DNA from: Planctomycetota bacterium
Lineage (GTDB): Bacteria; Planctomycetota; Phycisphaerae; UBA1845; PWPN01
Direction of reading: 5' to 3'
Assembly (NCBI GenBank): GCA_016209665.1
Contig: JACQVT010000335.1
Location: forward strand, 1-6,157
DNA length: 6,157 bases
The notes below the pieces were generated by a model that was not told where the DNA came from, made no database searches, and was given only the letters and a program-made list of their open reading frames with translations. This document shows, one piece after another, positions 1 to 5,134 of this stretch. The position numbers were made by a program, and so were the translations under genes. Positions within the stretch are counted from its first letter, which is position 1. The number at the start of each line of letters is the position of its first letter.

Positions 1-203
1 GCAACAGCCTGCGGGCCCTGGTCAAGTACCTCGACAACGTCAGCGACGAGGCGATCGTCGGCCTCAACATCCCCACCGGCATGCCGCTGGTCTACGCCCT
101 CGACAAGGAGCTGCGGCCCATCAAGAGCGAGTACCTCGGCGACCCCGACAAGGTCAAGGCCGCCATGGCCGCCGTCGCCAACCAGGGCAAGGCGAAAGCG
201 TAG
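1..203 (+). CDS. gpmA: 2,3-bisphosphoglycerate-dependent phosphoglycerate mutase, C-terminal end (partial)
   Basis: This is the last 66 codons of a gene that enters from the left edge and ends at TAG 201-203; the first two bases finish a Gly codon. The peptide begins [12 protein letters not shown], the strongly conserved stretch that in this family directly follows the second catalytic His-Gly. It continues with [16 protein letters not shown] and ends [11 protein letters not shown], which closely resembles the C-terminus of E. coli-type GpmA. The enzyme interconverts 3- and 2-phosphoglycerate in the cytoplasm during glycolysis and gluconeogenesis. The phospho-accepting His and the N-terminal half lie outside the window, so catalytic competence cannot be judged. 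No Rho-independent terminator follows the stop; a heptad repeat tract begins 8 bp after it. Confidence 0.95.
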   Translation, partial: NSLRALVKYLDNVSDEAIVGLNIPTGMPLVYALDKELRPIKSEYLGDPDKVKAAMAAVANQGKAKA

Positions 204-211
204 CCCGACGG

Positions 212-281
212 GAATCGGGGTTCGGGCTTCGGGACTCGGGACCCAGGGCTCGGGAATGGAGAATTGAGAGTGGAGAATGGA
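212..281. repeat. Heptanucleotide-phased tandem repeat, two motif types in one phase
   Basis: Ten consecutive 7-bp units run in unbroken phase from 212. Units 1-6 (212-253) follow a G-N-N-T-C-G-G pattern (for example GGTTCGG, GACTCGG), with one divergent unit at 240-246. Units 7-10 (254-281) switch to a G-A-A-T-G-G-A pattern, with two exact copies at 254 and 275. The change of motif happens without loss of the 7-bp phase. The tract lies in the gap between gpmA and the GHL10 gene. It resembles the short tandem heptamer (STRR) repeats known from cyanobacteria, but its function here is unknown. Confidence 0.8.
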
Positions 282-301
282 GACCGGGCGGGGGTACTTT
301 G

Positions 302-329
302 TTGTTCGTGGTTCGTGGTTTGTTGTCTG
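302..329. repeat. Heptad repeat, TTGNNNG-type, left arm of an opposed pair
   Basis: Four 7-bp units in phase (302, 309, 316, 323) follow a T-(T/G)-G-T-(T/C)-(T/C)-G pattern, for example TGGTTCG and TTGTCTG. The G/T-rich strand is the plus strand. The units are in reverse orientation to those at 347-409, whose reverse complement also reads TTGNNNG, so the two blocks form an imperfect inverted repeat around a spacer of about 17 bp. Confidence 0.7.
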
Positions 330-346
330 TAGCCGGTCGGGTTCAA

Positions 347-409
347 CGTGCTGCGTACAGCGCACAACGCACAACGTGCAACGTGCAACACACAATATAC
401 AACAGACAG
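347..409. repeat. Heptad repeat, CNNNCAA-type, right arm of an opposed pair
   Basis: Nine 7-bp units in phase start at 347. CGCACAA occurs twice in a row (361, 368), then CGTGCAA twice in a row (375, 382), followed by decayed units ending with CAGACAG at 403. The strand is A/C-rich, unlike the GC-rich coding DNA around it. The tract lies inside the open frame that continues upstream of the GHL10 gene, which makes long versions of that gene's N-terminus doubtful. Confidence 0.8.
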
Positions 410-413
410 TTCC

Positions 414-432
414 GGCAGGTCGTTGACCTGCC
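414..432. repeat. 19-bp perfect mini-hairpin (8-3-8)
   Basis: GGCAGGTC (414-421), loop GTT, GACCTGCC (425-432): a perfect 8-bp inverted repeat with a 3-base loop. It ends 25 bp before the ATG at 458. The same 8-3-8 geometry recurs at 3275-3293 ahead of gspF. There is no T-run after it, so it does not look like a terminator. Confidence 0.7.
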
Positions 433-457
433 CTACGGGGCGCGTCTGGTCTCGCTT

Positions 458-1657
458 ATGGCGCTTACGCTGCTCGTCGCCGGATGCCCGGAAGGCCAGA
501 CGCAGTGGGGCGGGCGGCAGGAGCCGGGGCCGAGTGGTGGGGGCACGAGCAGCGGGTATCGGCGCGGGCCGGGGCTGCCGCGGCCGGAGCCCGAGCCGCC
601 GCCCCCGGCGCTCAAGGATGTTTGGCCGCCGCGGGCGATCTGGGTCGCCCGCATGACCTACCGTACACCCGACGACGTCGTCCGCGTGATGGACAACTGC
701 TGCCGGGCCGGCTTTAACACCGTGCTGTTCCAGGTCCGCGGCGAGGGCACCGTCTATTACCCGTCGCGGATCGAACCCTGGGGCGGCGAGTACGCCAACG
801 CCCCGCCGAACTTCGATCCCCTGGCGGTCGCCTGCCGCGAGGCTCACCGGCGCAAGATGGCCCTGCACGCCTGGATGAACGTCATGCCCGCGTGGAGGGG
901 CGATCGCCCGCCGACCAATCCCCGGCAACTGTACAACGCGCATCCGGAATGGTTCTGGTACGACCCGCAGGGCCACCGCCAGCCGCTCGGTGAGTTCTAC
1001 CTCAGCCTCAACCCCTGCCTGCCCGACGTGCGGCAGTATCTCGCCGCCCTCTCGCGGGAGATCATCACGCGGTATCCCGTCGACGGGCTGCACCTGGACT
1101 ACATCCGCTTTCCGATGGACGAAGTGAGAAAGGGCGTCGATTACCCCTATGATCGGCACACGCTTGCCCTGTACCGGGAGGCGACGGGCCTGCGACCGCA
1201 GGACAACACCGCCGCCTGGAACCGCTGGCGCACGGAGCAGGTGACCGGCCTCGTCCGGGAGATTCGCGCGATGCACAAGCAGGCCCGGCCGAATCTGCTG
1301 CTGACCGCCGCGTGCGGGCCGGACCTGGTCGAATTCAAACAGCGGTACTTCCAGGACGGCGCCGCCTGGCTGCGCGTCGGCCTGGTCGATGCGGTGTTCG
1401 TGATGAACTACAACACGAGCACGGCGGCGTTCCGCAAACGGCAGGACGCCTGGCGGCAGGCGGCCGGCGGACGTATGGTCGTGGCCGGCATCGGCGAGTA
1501 CATGCACAAGGACGACCAGACCACGACCGAACAACTCCGCCTGGCCAAACAATGGGCCCGGGGCTTCGCGCTCTTCTCCTACCAGTCGCTGTTCACCGGC
1601 GAACCCGCCAAACAGCGCCGCCTGGCGGCACTGGGCGCCCTGATCGCCGGGCGATGA
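458..1657 (+). CDS. Probable lipoprotein with glycosyl hydrolase-like GHL10 (DUF187) domain
   Basis: The product is 399 residues from the ATG at 458. The N-terminus reads MALTLLVAGC, a hydrophobic stretch ending in a lipobox (VAGC, Cys10). A Gly/Pro-rich linker follows (about 11-52), then a domain typical of the GHL10 family (about 58-320). Family-like segments are GFNTVLFQVRGEGTVYYPS (85-103), ALHAWMNV (135-142), HPEWFW (162-167), YPVDGLHLDYIRFP (206-219) and VDAVFVMNY (310-318). These form a TIM-barrel-like fold related to glycoside hydrolases; acidic residues such as Asp209 and Asp214 are candidate active-site residues, by inference. It probably acts on a carbohydrate outside the cytoplasm; the substrate is unknown. 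The start is unsettled: nine residues before the Cys is short for a signal peptide, and the frame stays open upstream with a GTG at 383 and a TTG at 299, both in repeat DNA. No good ribosome binding site helps. It ends 15 bp before the convergent pabA gene. Confidence 0.85.
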   Translation: MALTLLVAGCPEGQTQWGGRQEPGPSGGGTSSGYRRGPGLPRPEPEPPPPALKDVWPPRAIWVARMTYRTPDDVVRVMDNCCRAGFNTVLFQVRGEGTVYYPSRIEPWGGEYANAPPNFDPLAVACREAHRRKMALHAWMNVMPAWRGDRPPTNPRQLYNAHPEWFWYDPQGHRQPLGEFYLSLNPCLPDVRQYLAALSREIITRYPVDGLHLDYIRFPMDEVRKGVDYPYDRHTLALYREATGLRPQDNTAAWNRWRTEQVTGLVREIRAMHKQARPNLLLTAACGPDLVEFKQRYFQDGAAWLRVGLVDAVFVMNYNTSTAAFRKRQDAWRQAAGGRMVVAGIGEYMHKDDQTTTEQLRLAKQWARGFALFSYQSLFTGEPAKQRRLAALGALIAGR

Positions 1658-1672
1658 TATTCGACGGACCGC

Positions 1673-2251
1673 TCAGACGCGCAGGAAATTCGCGAGGAGC
1701 TTGTATCCCTCGGGCGTCAGGAAGCTCTCGGGGTGGAACTGGACGCCCTCGATGGGCAGGGTCTTGTGGCGGACCGCCATGATCTCATTCTCGGGCGAGT
1801 CCACGGTGCGGGCCGTGACCTCAAGTTCGCTCGGCAGACTGGCCGGCTTGATCACCAGTGAGTGATAGCGCGTGGCCGTGAACGGGTTCGGCACGCCGGC
1901 AAAGATCGTCTTGCCGTCGTGCTGGATCTCGCTGGTCTTGCCGTGCATGAGCCGGTCGGCCCGCACGATCTCGCCGCCAAACGCAAACCCGATCGACTGA
2001 TGGCCGAGGCACACGCCGAGGATGGGCACCTTGCCGGCGAAATGTTTGACGACCTCGACGCTGATGCCCGCCTCCCGGGGCGTGCAGGGCCCCGGGGAGA
2101 TGATGATGTGGTCGGGCTTGTCGGCCTCGATGCGGTCGAGTGTCACCTGGTCGTTGCGATAGACCTGCATCCGCTGCGTGCGATCCAGTTCGCCAATCCG
2201 CTGGACAAGGTTGTACGTGAAGGAGTCGTAGTTATCGATGAGGACGATCAT
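1673..2251 (-). CDS. pabA: Anthranilate/aminodeoxychorismate synthase component II (glutamine amidotransferase)
   Basis: The product is 192 residues, the usual length for the family, and starts [17 protein letters not shown], the typical TrpG/PabA N-terminus. It is a class I glutamine amidotransferase with an SPGP segment (52-55), the nucleophile elbow GVCLGHQ with Cys81, and His173 and Glu175 in QFHPES completing the Cys-His-Glu triad. It releases ammonia from glutamine for the partner chorismate-binding subunit (TrpE or PabB), leading to tryptophan or folate; many bacteria use one subunit for both, and sequence alone does not decide here. I chose ATG at 2251 because it matches family N-termini; an in-frame GTG at 2257 would add two residues. 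No trpE/pabB gene lies next to it in this window, so it appears to stand alone. It is convergent with the GHL10 gene. Confidence 0.95.
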   Translation of the reverse strand: MIVLIDNYDSFTYNLVQRIGELDRTQRMQVYRNDQVTLDRIEADKPDHIIISPGPCTPREAGISVEVVKHFAGKVPILGVCLGHQSIGFAFGGEIVRADRLMHGKTSEIQHDGKTIFAGVPNPFTATRYHSLVIKPASLPSELEVTARTVDSPENEIMAVRHKTLPIEGVQFHPESFLTPEGYKLLANFLRV

Positions 2252-2260
2252 GGGCACCAG

Positions 2261-2289
2261 AGGGTACGGACGGCCTCAGGGGAAGTCAA
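2261..2289 (-). promoter_or_regulatory. Candidate sigma70-type promoter for pabA
   Basis: On the minus strand, TTGACT (2289-2284) and TACCCT (2266-2261) are separated by 17 bp. The -35 match is good and the -10 is poor. A start point 6-8 bp after the -10 would fall at about 2253-2255, almost on the pabA ATG at 2251, implying a leaderless or near-leaderless message. That fits the absence of a Shine-Dalgarno sequence. This is a motif match only. Confidence 0.3.
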
Positions 2290-2340
2290 ACATGTGGTGC
2301 ACCGCACGATTGTGTGGACCTTCCTGCCGCGAGTTTCGCC

Positions 2341-2392
2341 CCCCTGATGGGGAGAATCCCCCAGCGGTACGGGTGAGGGGCTGGGTGTTTTT
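2341..2392 (+). terminator. Terminator- or attenuator-like stem set followed by a T-run
   Basis: CCCAGC (2360-2365) can pair with GCTGGG (2380-2385), followed by TGTTTTT (2386-2392). Just upstream, CCCC (2341-2344)/GGGG (2349-2352) and GGGGA (2349-2353)/TCCCC (2357-2361) are alternative stems that exclude one another. No plus-strand gene precedes it, so the role is unclear; it could stop antisense transcription coming through pabA. The terminal stem is only 6 bp with a 14-base loop, so confidence is low. Confidence 0.25.
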
Positions 2393-2659
2393 GCCCGCTA
2401 TTCGGTCATGTTAACCCCGAGCCGGGCGTCATCATCGCTCCCGATGGCTCTGTCGACGGATTTTCGGTCTGAGTTGCCCTCGAAAGAGGAATTCGAGGCG
2501 GATCGGGGCGGTTTGTATCGGCAGTGGCACGCCCGATGCCTGATTTGTTGGCAGGCCGGATAAAGGCCACCGTCCATGGCGGGCCGGAGTGACCTTTCTG
2601 TCGTTCTGGGGAGATGGGCACGAAAGGGATCGTCGGCCGGCTGTGGATTTTCGTAACGT

Positions 2660-2695
2660 GAAGGGCTGCGGGTTGGGGAGAACTCGCAGCCCTTC
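2660..2695 (+). other. Strong 15-bp stem-loop
   Basis: GAAGGGCTGCG (2660-2670) is an exact inverted repeat of CGCAGCCCTTC (2685-2695). Four more pairs continue inward (2671-2674 with 2681-2684, one of them G-U if transcribed as plus strand), leaving a six-base loop GGGGAG. The G-U pair would be a mismatch in minus-strand RNA, so the plus-strand RNA folds better. Only CGGCTTTCT follows, so it is a weak terminator candidate at best. No plus-strand gene lies upstream. Confidence 0.6.
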
Positions 2696-2742
2696 CGGCT
2701 TTCTGCGCACCCGCGACTCCGGCCGGCTCGCCGGTCATAATC

Positions 2743-2805
2743 GATTGTGGATTTTGGAGTTGCGATTTTGGATTGAAGAGATCCGCAATCCAAAATCCAG
2801 ACTCA
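2743..2805. repeat. GATTTTG-type heptad tract containing a 12-bp perfect inverted repeat
   Basis: Nine 7-bp units run in phase from 2743, with GATTTTG exact at 2750 and 2764. The first five units read GATTTTG-like; after the centre the units read as the complement (GCAATCC, AAAATCC). GATTTTGGATTG (2764-2775) is the exact inverted repeat of CAATCCAAAATC (2786-2797), with a 10-base loop. The A/T-rich composition contrasts sharply with the GC-rich surroundings. Confidence 0.8.
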
Positions 2806-2827
2806 CTGCCCCACGCGTTCGCCGGAT

Positions 2828-2868
2828 GCGCGGGGATCAACCCCGCGGCTCGTCGCGGATCCCCGCGC
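2828..2868. repeat. 11-bp perfect inverted repeat with a nested stem
   Basis: GCGCGGGGATC (2828-2838) and GATCCCCGCGC (2858-2868) are exact inverted repeats 19 bp apart. The interval contains CCGCG (2843-2847) and CGCGG (2854-2858), which can form a competing inner stem. The right arm runs straight into the heptad tract that starts at 2865. Confidence 0.65.
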
Positions 2869-2899
2869 CTCAAGCCCCATGCCTCAAGCCCCAAGCCTT
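2865..2899. repeat. AAGCCCC-type heptad tract
   Basis: Five in-phase 7-bp units lie at 2865, 2872, 2879, 2886 and 2893. AAGCCCC is exact at 2872 and 2886, alternating with GCGCCTC and ATGCCTC, so a 14-bp higher-order unit is also visible. A further isolated pair of exact heptads, CAGACGG twice, occurs at 2959-2972. Confidence 0.75.
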
Positions 2900-2914
2900 C
2901 TCCTCCTATGCGGC

Positions 2915-2951
2915 GCGGCTCCGCAAGGGAGGGTATAAGAGGTGGAGCCGC
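2915..2951. repeat. 8-bp perfect inverted repeat
   Basis: GCGGCTCC (2915-2922) and GGAGCCGC (2944-2951) are exact inverted repeats with a 21-bp interval. GCGG (2915-2918) can alternatively pair locally with CCGC (2921-2924). It closes the group of hairpins that starts at 2660. The role is unknown. Confidence 0.5.
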
Positions 2952-3014
2952 AACTGCCCAGACGGCAGACGGTTGTCCGCGGATGGGTGCGTCGGGGCGG
3001 GAACCACCCGGATG

Positions 3015-3043
3015 TTGATTTAAGTACTTGCCCGATTTAGACT
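3015..3043 (+). promoter_or_regulatory. Candidate sigma70-type promoter facing the gspF operon
   Basis: TTGATT (3015-3020) and TAGACT (3038-3043) are separated by exactly 17 bp, each matching 4 of 6 consensus bases. Transcription would start near 3050, inside the palindrome at 3047-3066, and give a leader of about 280 bases before gspF. The 8-bp word ACTTGCCC appears twice around it (3026, 3041). This is a motif match only. Confidence 0.3.
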
Positions 3044-3046
3044 TGC

Positions 3047-3066
3047 CCACCGTCGATCGACAGTGG
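3047..3066. promoter_or_regulatory. Operator-like 20-bp near-perfect palindrome
   Basis: CCACCGTCGATCGACAGTGG has a perfect 10-bp core palindrome (GTCGATCGAC, 3052-3061) and matching CCAC/GTGG ends, with one mismatched pair (3051/3062). It lies at the predicted start point of the candidate promoter at 3015-3043, the usual place for a repressor operator. No regulator can be named. Confidence 0.4.
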
Positions 3067-3274
3067 ATCAGCTCCCGGGCTCGTTCATCCGGCGATGCCC
3101 CCAGCCGATGGCCCGATGACCTTCCGGGTGAGCACGTCACGGCTGGCCATCACAAGCGGATTGCCCGGGCGAAGGTTATCGGAACTGGCGAGCCGATGTA
3201 GGTGCATAGCGATCAGCGAGCCTGACAGAGAAGCATGGAAGGCGGGGTGGAGGCCTGACCGGGGATGGAAGAAA

Positions 3275-3293
3275 GGCGGGCTGGAAGCCCGCC
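3275..3293. repeat. 19-bp perfect mini-hairpin (8-3-8) ahead of gspF
   Basis: GGCGGGCT (3275-3282), loop GGA, AGCCCGCC (3286-3293), then CCCC. It has the same 8-base stem and 3-base loop layout as 414-432, and related stem sequences (GGC-GG- start). It ends 36 bp before the gspF ATG. It could affect translation or mRNA stability, or be a dispersed genomic repeat. Confidence 0.65.
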
Positions 3294-3329
3294 CCCCAAT
3301 GATGCGGTTGCCGGGGTCGAGCAGGGTTT

Positions 3330-4532
3330 ATGGCGACGTTCACGTACAGGGCGAAGACCACCGGGGGCCAGACGGTCAGCGGCGTGCTGACCGCCGAGAG
3401 CCGCCAGGCGGCGCTGCGGACGCTCGATGACCGGGCGCTGTTTCCGATCCTGGTGAACGAGGGCGGCAAGGCCGACCGGCCGACGTTCACCGGCCGCCGC
3501 AAGCGGATCAAGCTCAAGACGCTCACCACGTTCTACAGCCAGTTGTCGGATCTCCTGCGGGCGGGCGTGCCGGTGCTGCGGTCGATCGACGTGCTGGCTC
3601 GGACGGCCTCGAACCCGTTGCTGGCGGAGATCCTCAAGGAAATCTACACCGACGTGTCGGGCGGGCAGAGTTTGGCCGACTCGATGGTCAAGCATCCGAA
3701 CGTTTTCACCGACCTGGCGGTGGCGATGGTGCGGGCCGGCGAGCAGGGCGGGTTCCTCGAGGACGTGCTCGCCCGCATCGCGATCTTCACCGAGCGGCAG
3801 GACGAGCTGCGGAACAAGCTGATCGGCTCGATGATCTACCCGTGCGTGCTGCTGGTCGCGGGCATCACGGTGGTGACGCTGCTCATGCTGACGGTCGTGC
3901 CGAAGATCCGCGGTTTTCTGGAGAAGGCGGACAAGCCGTGGATCACGACGGTGTTGTTCGCGACGTCGGACTTCCTGCAGCACCAGGGTCATTACGTGCT
4001 GGGAGCCGTCGCCGTCGTCGCGATCGTGGCCACGCCGTTGCTGCGAAGCGAGCAGGGACGGCTGGCCTGGGACCGGTTCAAGCTGAAGGCCCCCGTGGTG
4101 GGGCCCGTGGCCCTCATGGTGTCGGTGTGCCGGTTCTGCCGCATTCTGGGCACCATGCTGCACAACGGCGTGGCGATCCTCCAGGCCCTGAAGATATCGA
4201 AGGACTCGGCGGGCAACCGCATCCTGGCCGACGAGATCAACAAGGCGGCCGACAACGTGCAGCGGGGTGAGCCCCTGGCCGGGCCGCTGGGCGCGTCGGG
4301 GCTGTTCCCGGCCGACATCGTCGACATGATCGCGGTGGCCGAGGAGAGCAATAACCTGGAGAACGTGCTCGTGCAGATCGCCGACTCGAACGAGGCCCGC
4401 ACCGCCCGGCAGATCGACGTGGCGGTGCGGCTGCTGGAACCGGTGATGCTGCTGGTGATGGCCCTGGTGGTGTTCATGATCGCGATGGCCCTGCTGGTGC
4501 CGATTCTGCGAATGTCGGCGGCGAACGCGTAG
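3330..4532 (+). CDS. gspF: Type II secretion / type IV pilus inner-membrane platform protein GspF (PilC)
   Basis: The product is 400 residues, the normal length of GspF/PilC. It begins MATFTYRAKTTGGQTVSGVL, the usual N-terminal F-Y-A-G segment. Two homologous cytoplasmic T2SSF domains follow: about 65-168, with LSDLLRAGVPVLRSIDVLA (72-90) and AGEQGGFLEDVLARIA (136-151), and about 268-368, with LGTMLHNGVAILQALKIS (273-290) and AEESNNLENVLVQIA (338-352). Membrane segments lie at about 170-190, 222-238 and 370-392. The protein sits in the inner membrane, contacts the assembly ATPase (GspE/PilB) and helps push pseudopilin subunits into the filament. The ATG follows a modest GCAGGG ribosome binding sequence. 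The three pseudopilin genes downstream make a secretion (Gsp) role more likely than a motility pilus, though PilC cannot be excluded. The ATPase gene is not adjacent upstream, where pabA runs the other way. Confidence 0.95.
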   Translation: MATFTYRAKTTGGQTVSGVLTAESRQAALRTLDDRALFPILVNEGGKADRPTFTGRRKRIKLKTLTTFYSQLSDLLRAGVPVLRSIDVLARTASNPLLAEILKEIYTDVSGGQSLADSMVKHPNVFTDLAVAMVRAGEQGGFLEDVLARIAIFTERQDELRNKLIGSMIYPCVLLVAGITVVTLLMLTVVPKIRGFLEKADKPWITTVLFATSDFLQHQGHYVLGAVAVVAIVATPLLRSEQGRLAWDRFKLKAPVVGPVALMVSVCRFCRILGTMLHNGVAILQALKISKDSAGNRILADEINKAADNVQRGEPLAGPLGASGLFPADIVDMIAVAEESNNLENVLVQIADSNEARTARQIDVAVRLLEPVMLLVMALVVFMIAMALLVPILRMSAANA

Positions 4533-4567
4533 GAAGTGAGAAGTGAGAAGTGAGAAGTGAGAAACCT
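4533..4567. repeat. GAAGTGA heptad tract immediately after gspF
   Basis: Four exact tandem copies of GAAGTGA (4533, 4540, 4547, 4554) start at the base after the gspF stop codon, followed by a half-matching fifth unit (GAAACCT). Weaker heptad-like copies (AAACTGG, TGACTGG) reappear at 4601-4614. The tract lies in the 130-bp gap between gspF and gspG, within the presumed operon. It is the purest of the five tracts, so probably the youngest. Confidence 0.9.
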
Positions 4568-4649
4568 AAAACCGATCGTGACCGGCGGGTGCCGGATTAG
4601 AAACTGGTGACTGGCCGACGAGAGGCCCGGAGAAGTGTGTGGCAAGAGC

Positions 4650-4654
4650 AGGAG
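4650..4654 (+). promoter_or_regulatory. Shine-Dalgarno sequence that decides the gspG start
   Basis: AGGAG lies 8 bases before the ATG at 4663. This supports that ATG over the in-frame GTG at 4639, which has no comparable site. Confidence 0.7.
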
Positions 4655-4662
4655 TAGCGGAC

Positions 4663-5112
4663 ATGCAAACGAACGGAACCAAGCGGAACAGGCGGCGGGA
4701 TGGCTTCACGCTGCTGGAAATCCTGGTGGTGGTCGCCATCATCGCCCTGTTGGCGGCATTCGTGGTGCCGAGCCTCATCGGCGTCCAGGGCAAGCAGGAG
4801 ATCAAGCTGACCGAAGCGTTGATTTCCAACAGCGGGCCGATCGCCATGGCCATCGACACGTTCCGGCTCGACGTCGGTCGGTATCCGAAGGAACTGAGTG
4901 AGTTGACGCAGACGCCCGACGACGAGGAGGAGGCCAAGAAGTGGAGCGGGCCGTACATCAAGGACCCCACGAAGCTCAAGGACGCCTGGACCCATGACAT
5001 CAAGTACGAGGCGCCGGGCAAGGTGAACGAGGGGTTCTACGACCTTTGGAGCATGGGCCCCAACGGCCAGGACGGCGACGACGACGACATCACCAACTAC
5101 ACGAAGCAATAG
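4663..5112 (+). CDS. gspG: Type II secretion major pseudopilin GspG
   Basis: The product is 149 residues. The leader MQTNGTKRNRRRDG is basic and ends in Gly14; cleavage by prepilin peptidase would leave FTLLEILVVVAIIALLAAF, with Phe at +1 and Glu at +5, the classic class III signal. The hydrophobic helix (15-38) anchors the subunit and packs in the filament core. The rest follows GspG: AIDTFRLDVGRYP (63-75), WSGPYIKDP (94-102), then a C-terminal loop with LWSMGPNGQDG (128-138) and an acidic run ending DITNY (142-146). In characterised GspG proteins this loop binds calcium through Asp residues and steadies the pseudopilus; the same role is inferred here. The usual DPWG motif reads DAWT (107-110). 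It is the main filament subunit, polymerised on GspF with ATPase energy. The next gene starts 22 bp downstream. Confidence 0.93.
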   Translation: MQTNGTKRNRRRDGFTLLEILVVVAIIALLAAFVVPSLIGVQGKQEIKLTEALISNSGPIAMAIDTFRLDVGRYPKELSELTQTPDDEEEAKKWSGPYIKDPTKLKDAWTHDIKYEAPGKVNEGFYDLWSMGPNGQDGDDDDITNYTKQ

Positions 5113-5134
5113 CGCTTCGGCTGGACTCGACGCC

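Larger units (their letters stand above)
2252..3329. other. 1.08-kb non-coding divergent intergenic region
   Basis: I find no convincing gene between pabA (minus) and gspF (plus). Open frames exist on both strands, but they run through the repeats, are rich in Arg/Pro/Ser and resemble no family I know. What the region does hold is listed separately: candidate promoters at both ends, a terminator-like element, four inverted repeats between 2660 and 2951, two heptad tracts, a palindrome at 3047-3066 and a mini-hairpin at 3275-3293. I saw no tRNA, rRNA or recognisable riboswitch. The stretches 2393-2659 and 3067-3274 show nothing I can name. Confidence 0.6.

Noticed and set aside
212..409. CRISPR array
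   Set aside because: The units are 7 bp, contiguous and without spacers; there are no 25-40-bp repeats and no cas genes.
92..1552. A 486-codon open frame on the minus strand
   Set aside because: It runs antisense through gpmA, the repeats and the GHL10 domain; the peptide is Arg/Pro/His-rich with no family resemblance. It is typical of the open antisense frame in GC-rich genes.
2660..2951. Insertion sequence or MITE
   Set aside because: The inverted repeats are separate hairpins, not ends of one element; there is no transposase fragment and no clear target duplication.
2406..3140. A 244-codon minus-strand frame in the long intergenic region
   Set aside because: It crosses the heptads and all the hairpins, the composition is atypical for a protein, and no motif is recognisable.
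2252..3329. Riboswitch (c-di-GMP, cobalamin, TPP) or tRNA in the long gap
   Set aside because: I looked for the conserved cores of these classes and a tRNA cloverleaf and found none.
3213..4163. A 316-codon minus-strand frame
   Set aside because: Antisense to gspF, which is unmistakable; the His/Arg/Gln-rich peptide is a shadow.
4639..4662. GTG start for gspG at 4639
   Set aside because: The ATG at 4663 has an AGGAG at good spacing and gives a normal leader length.
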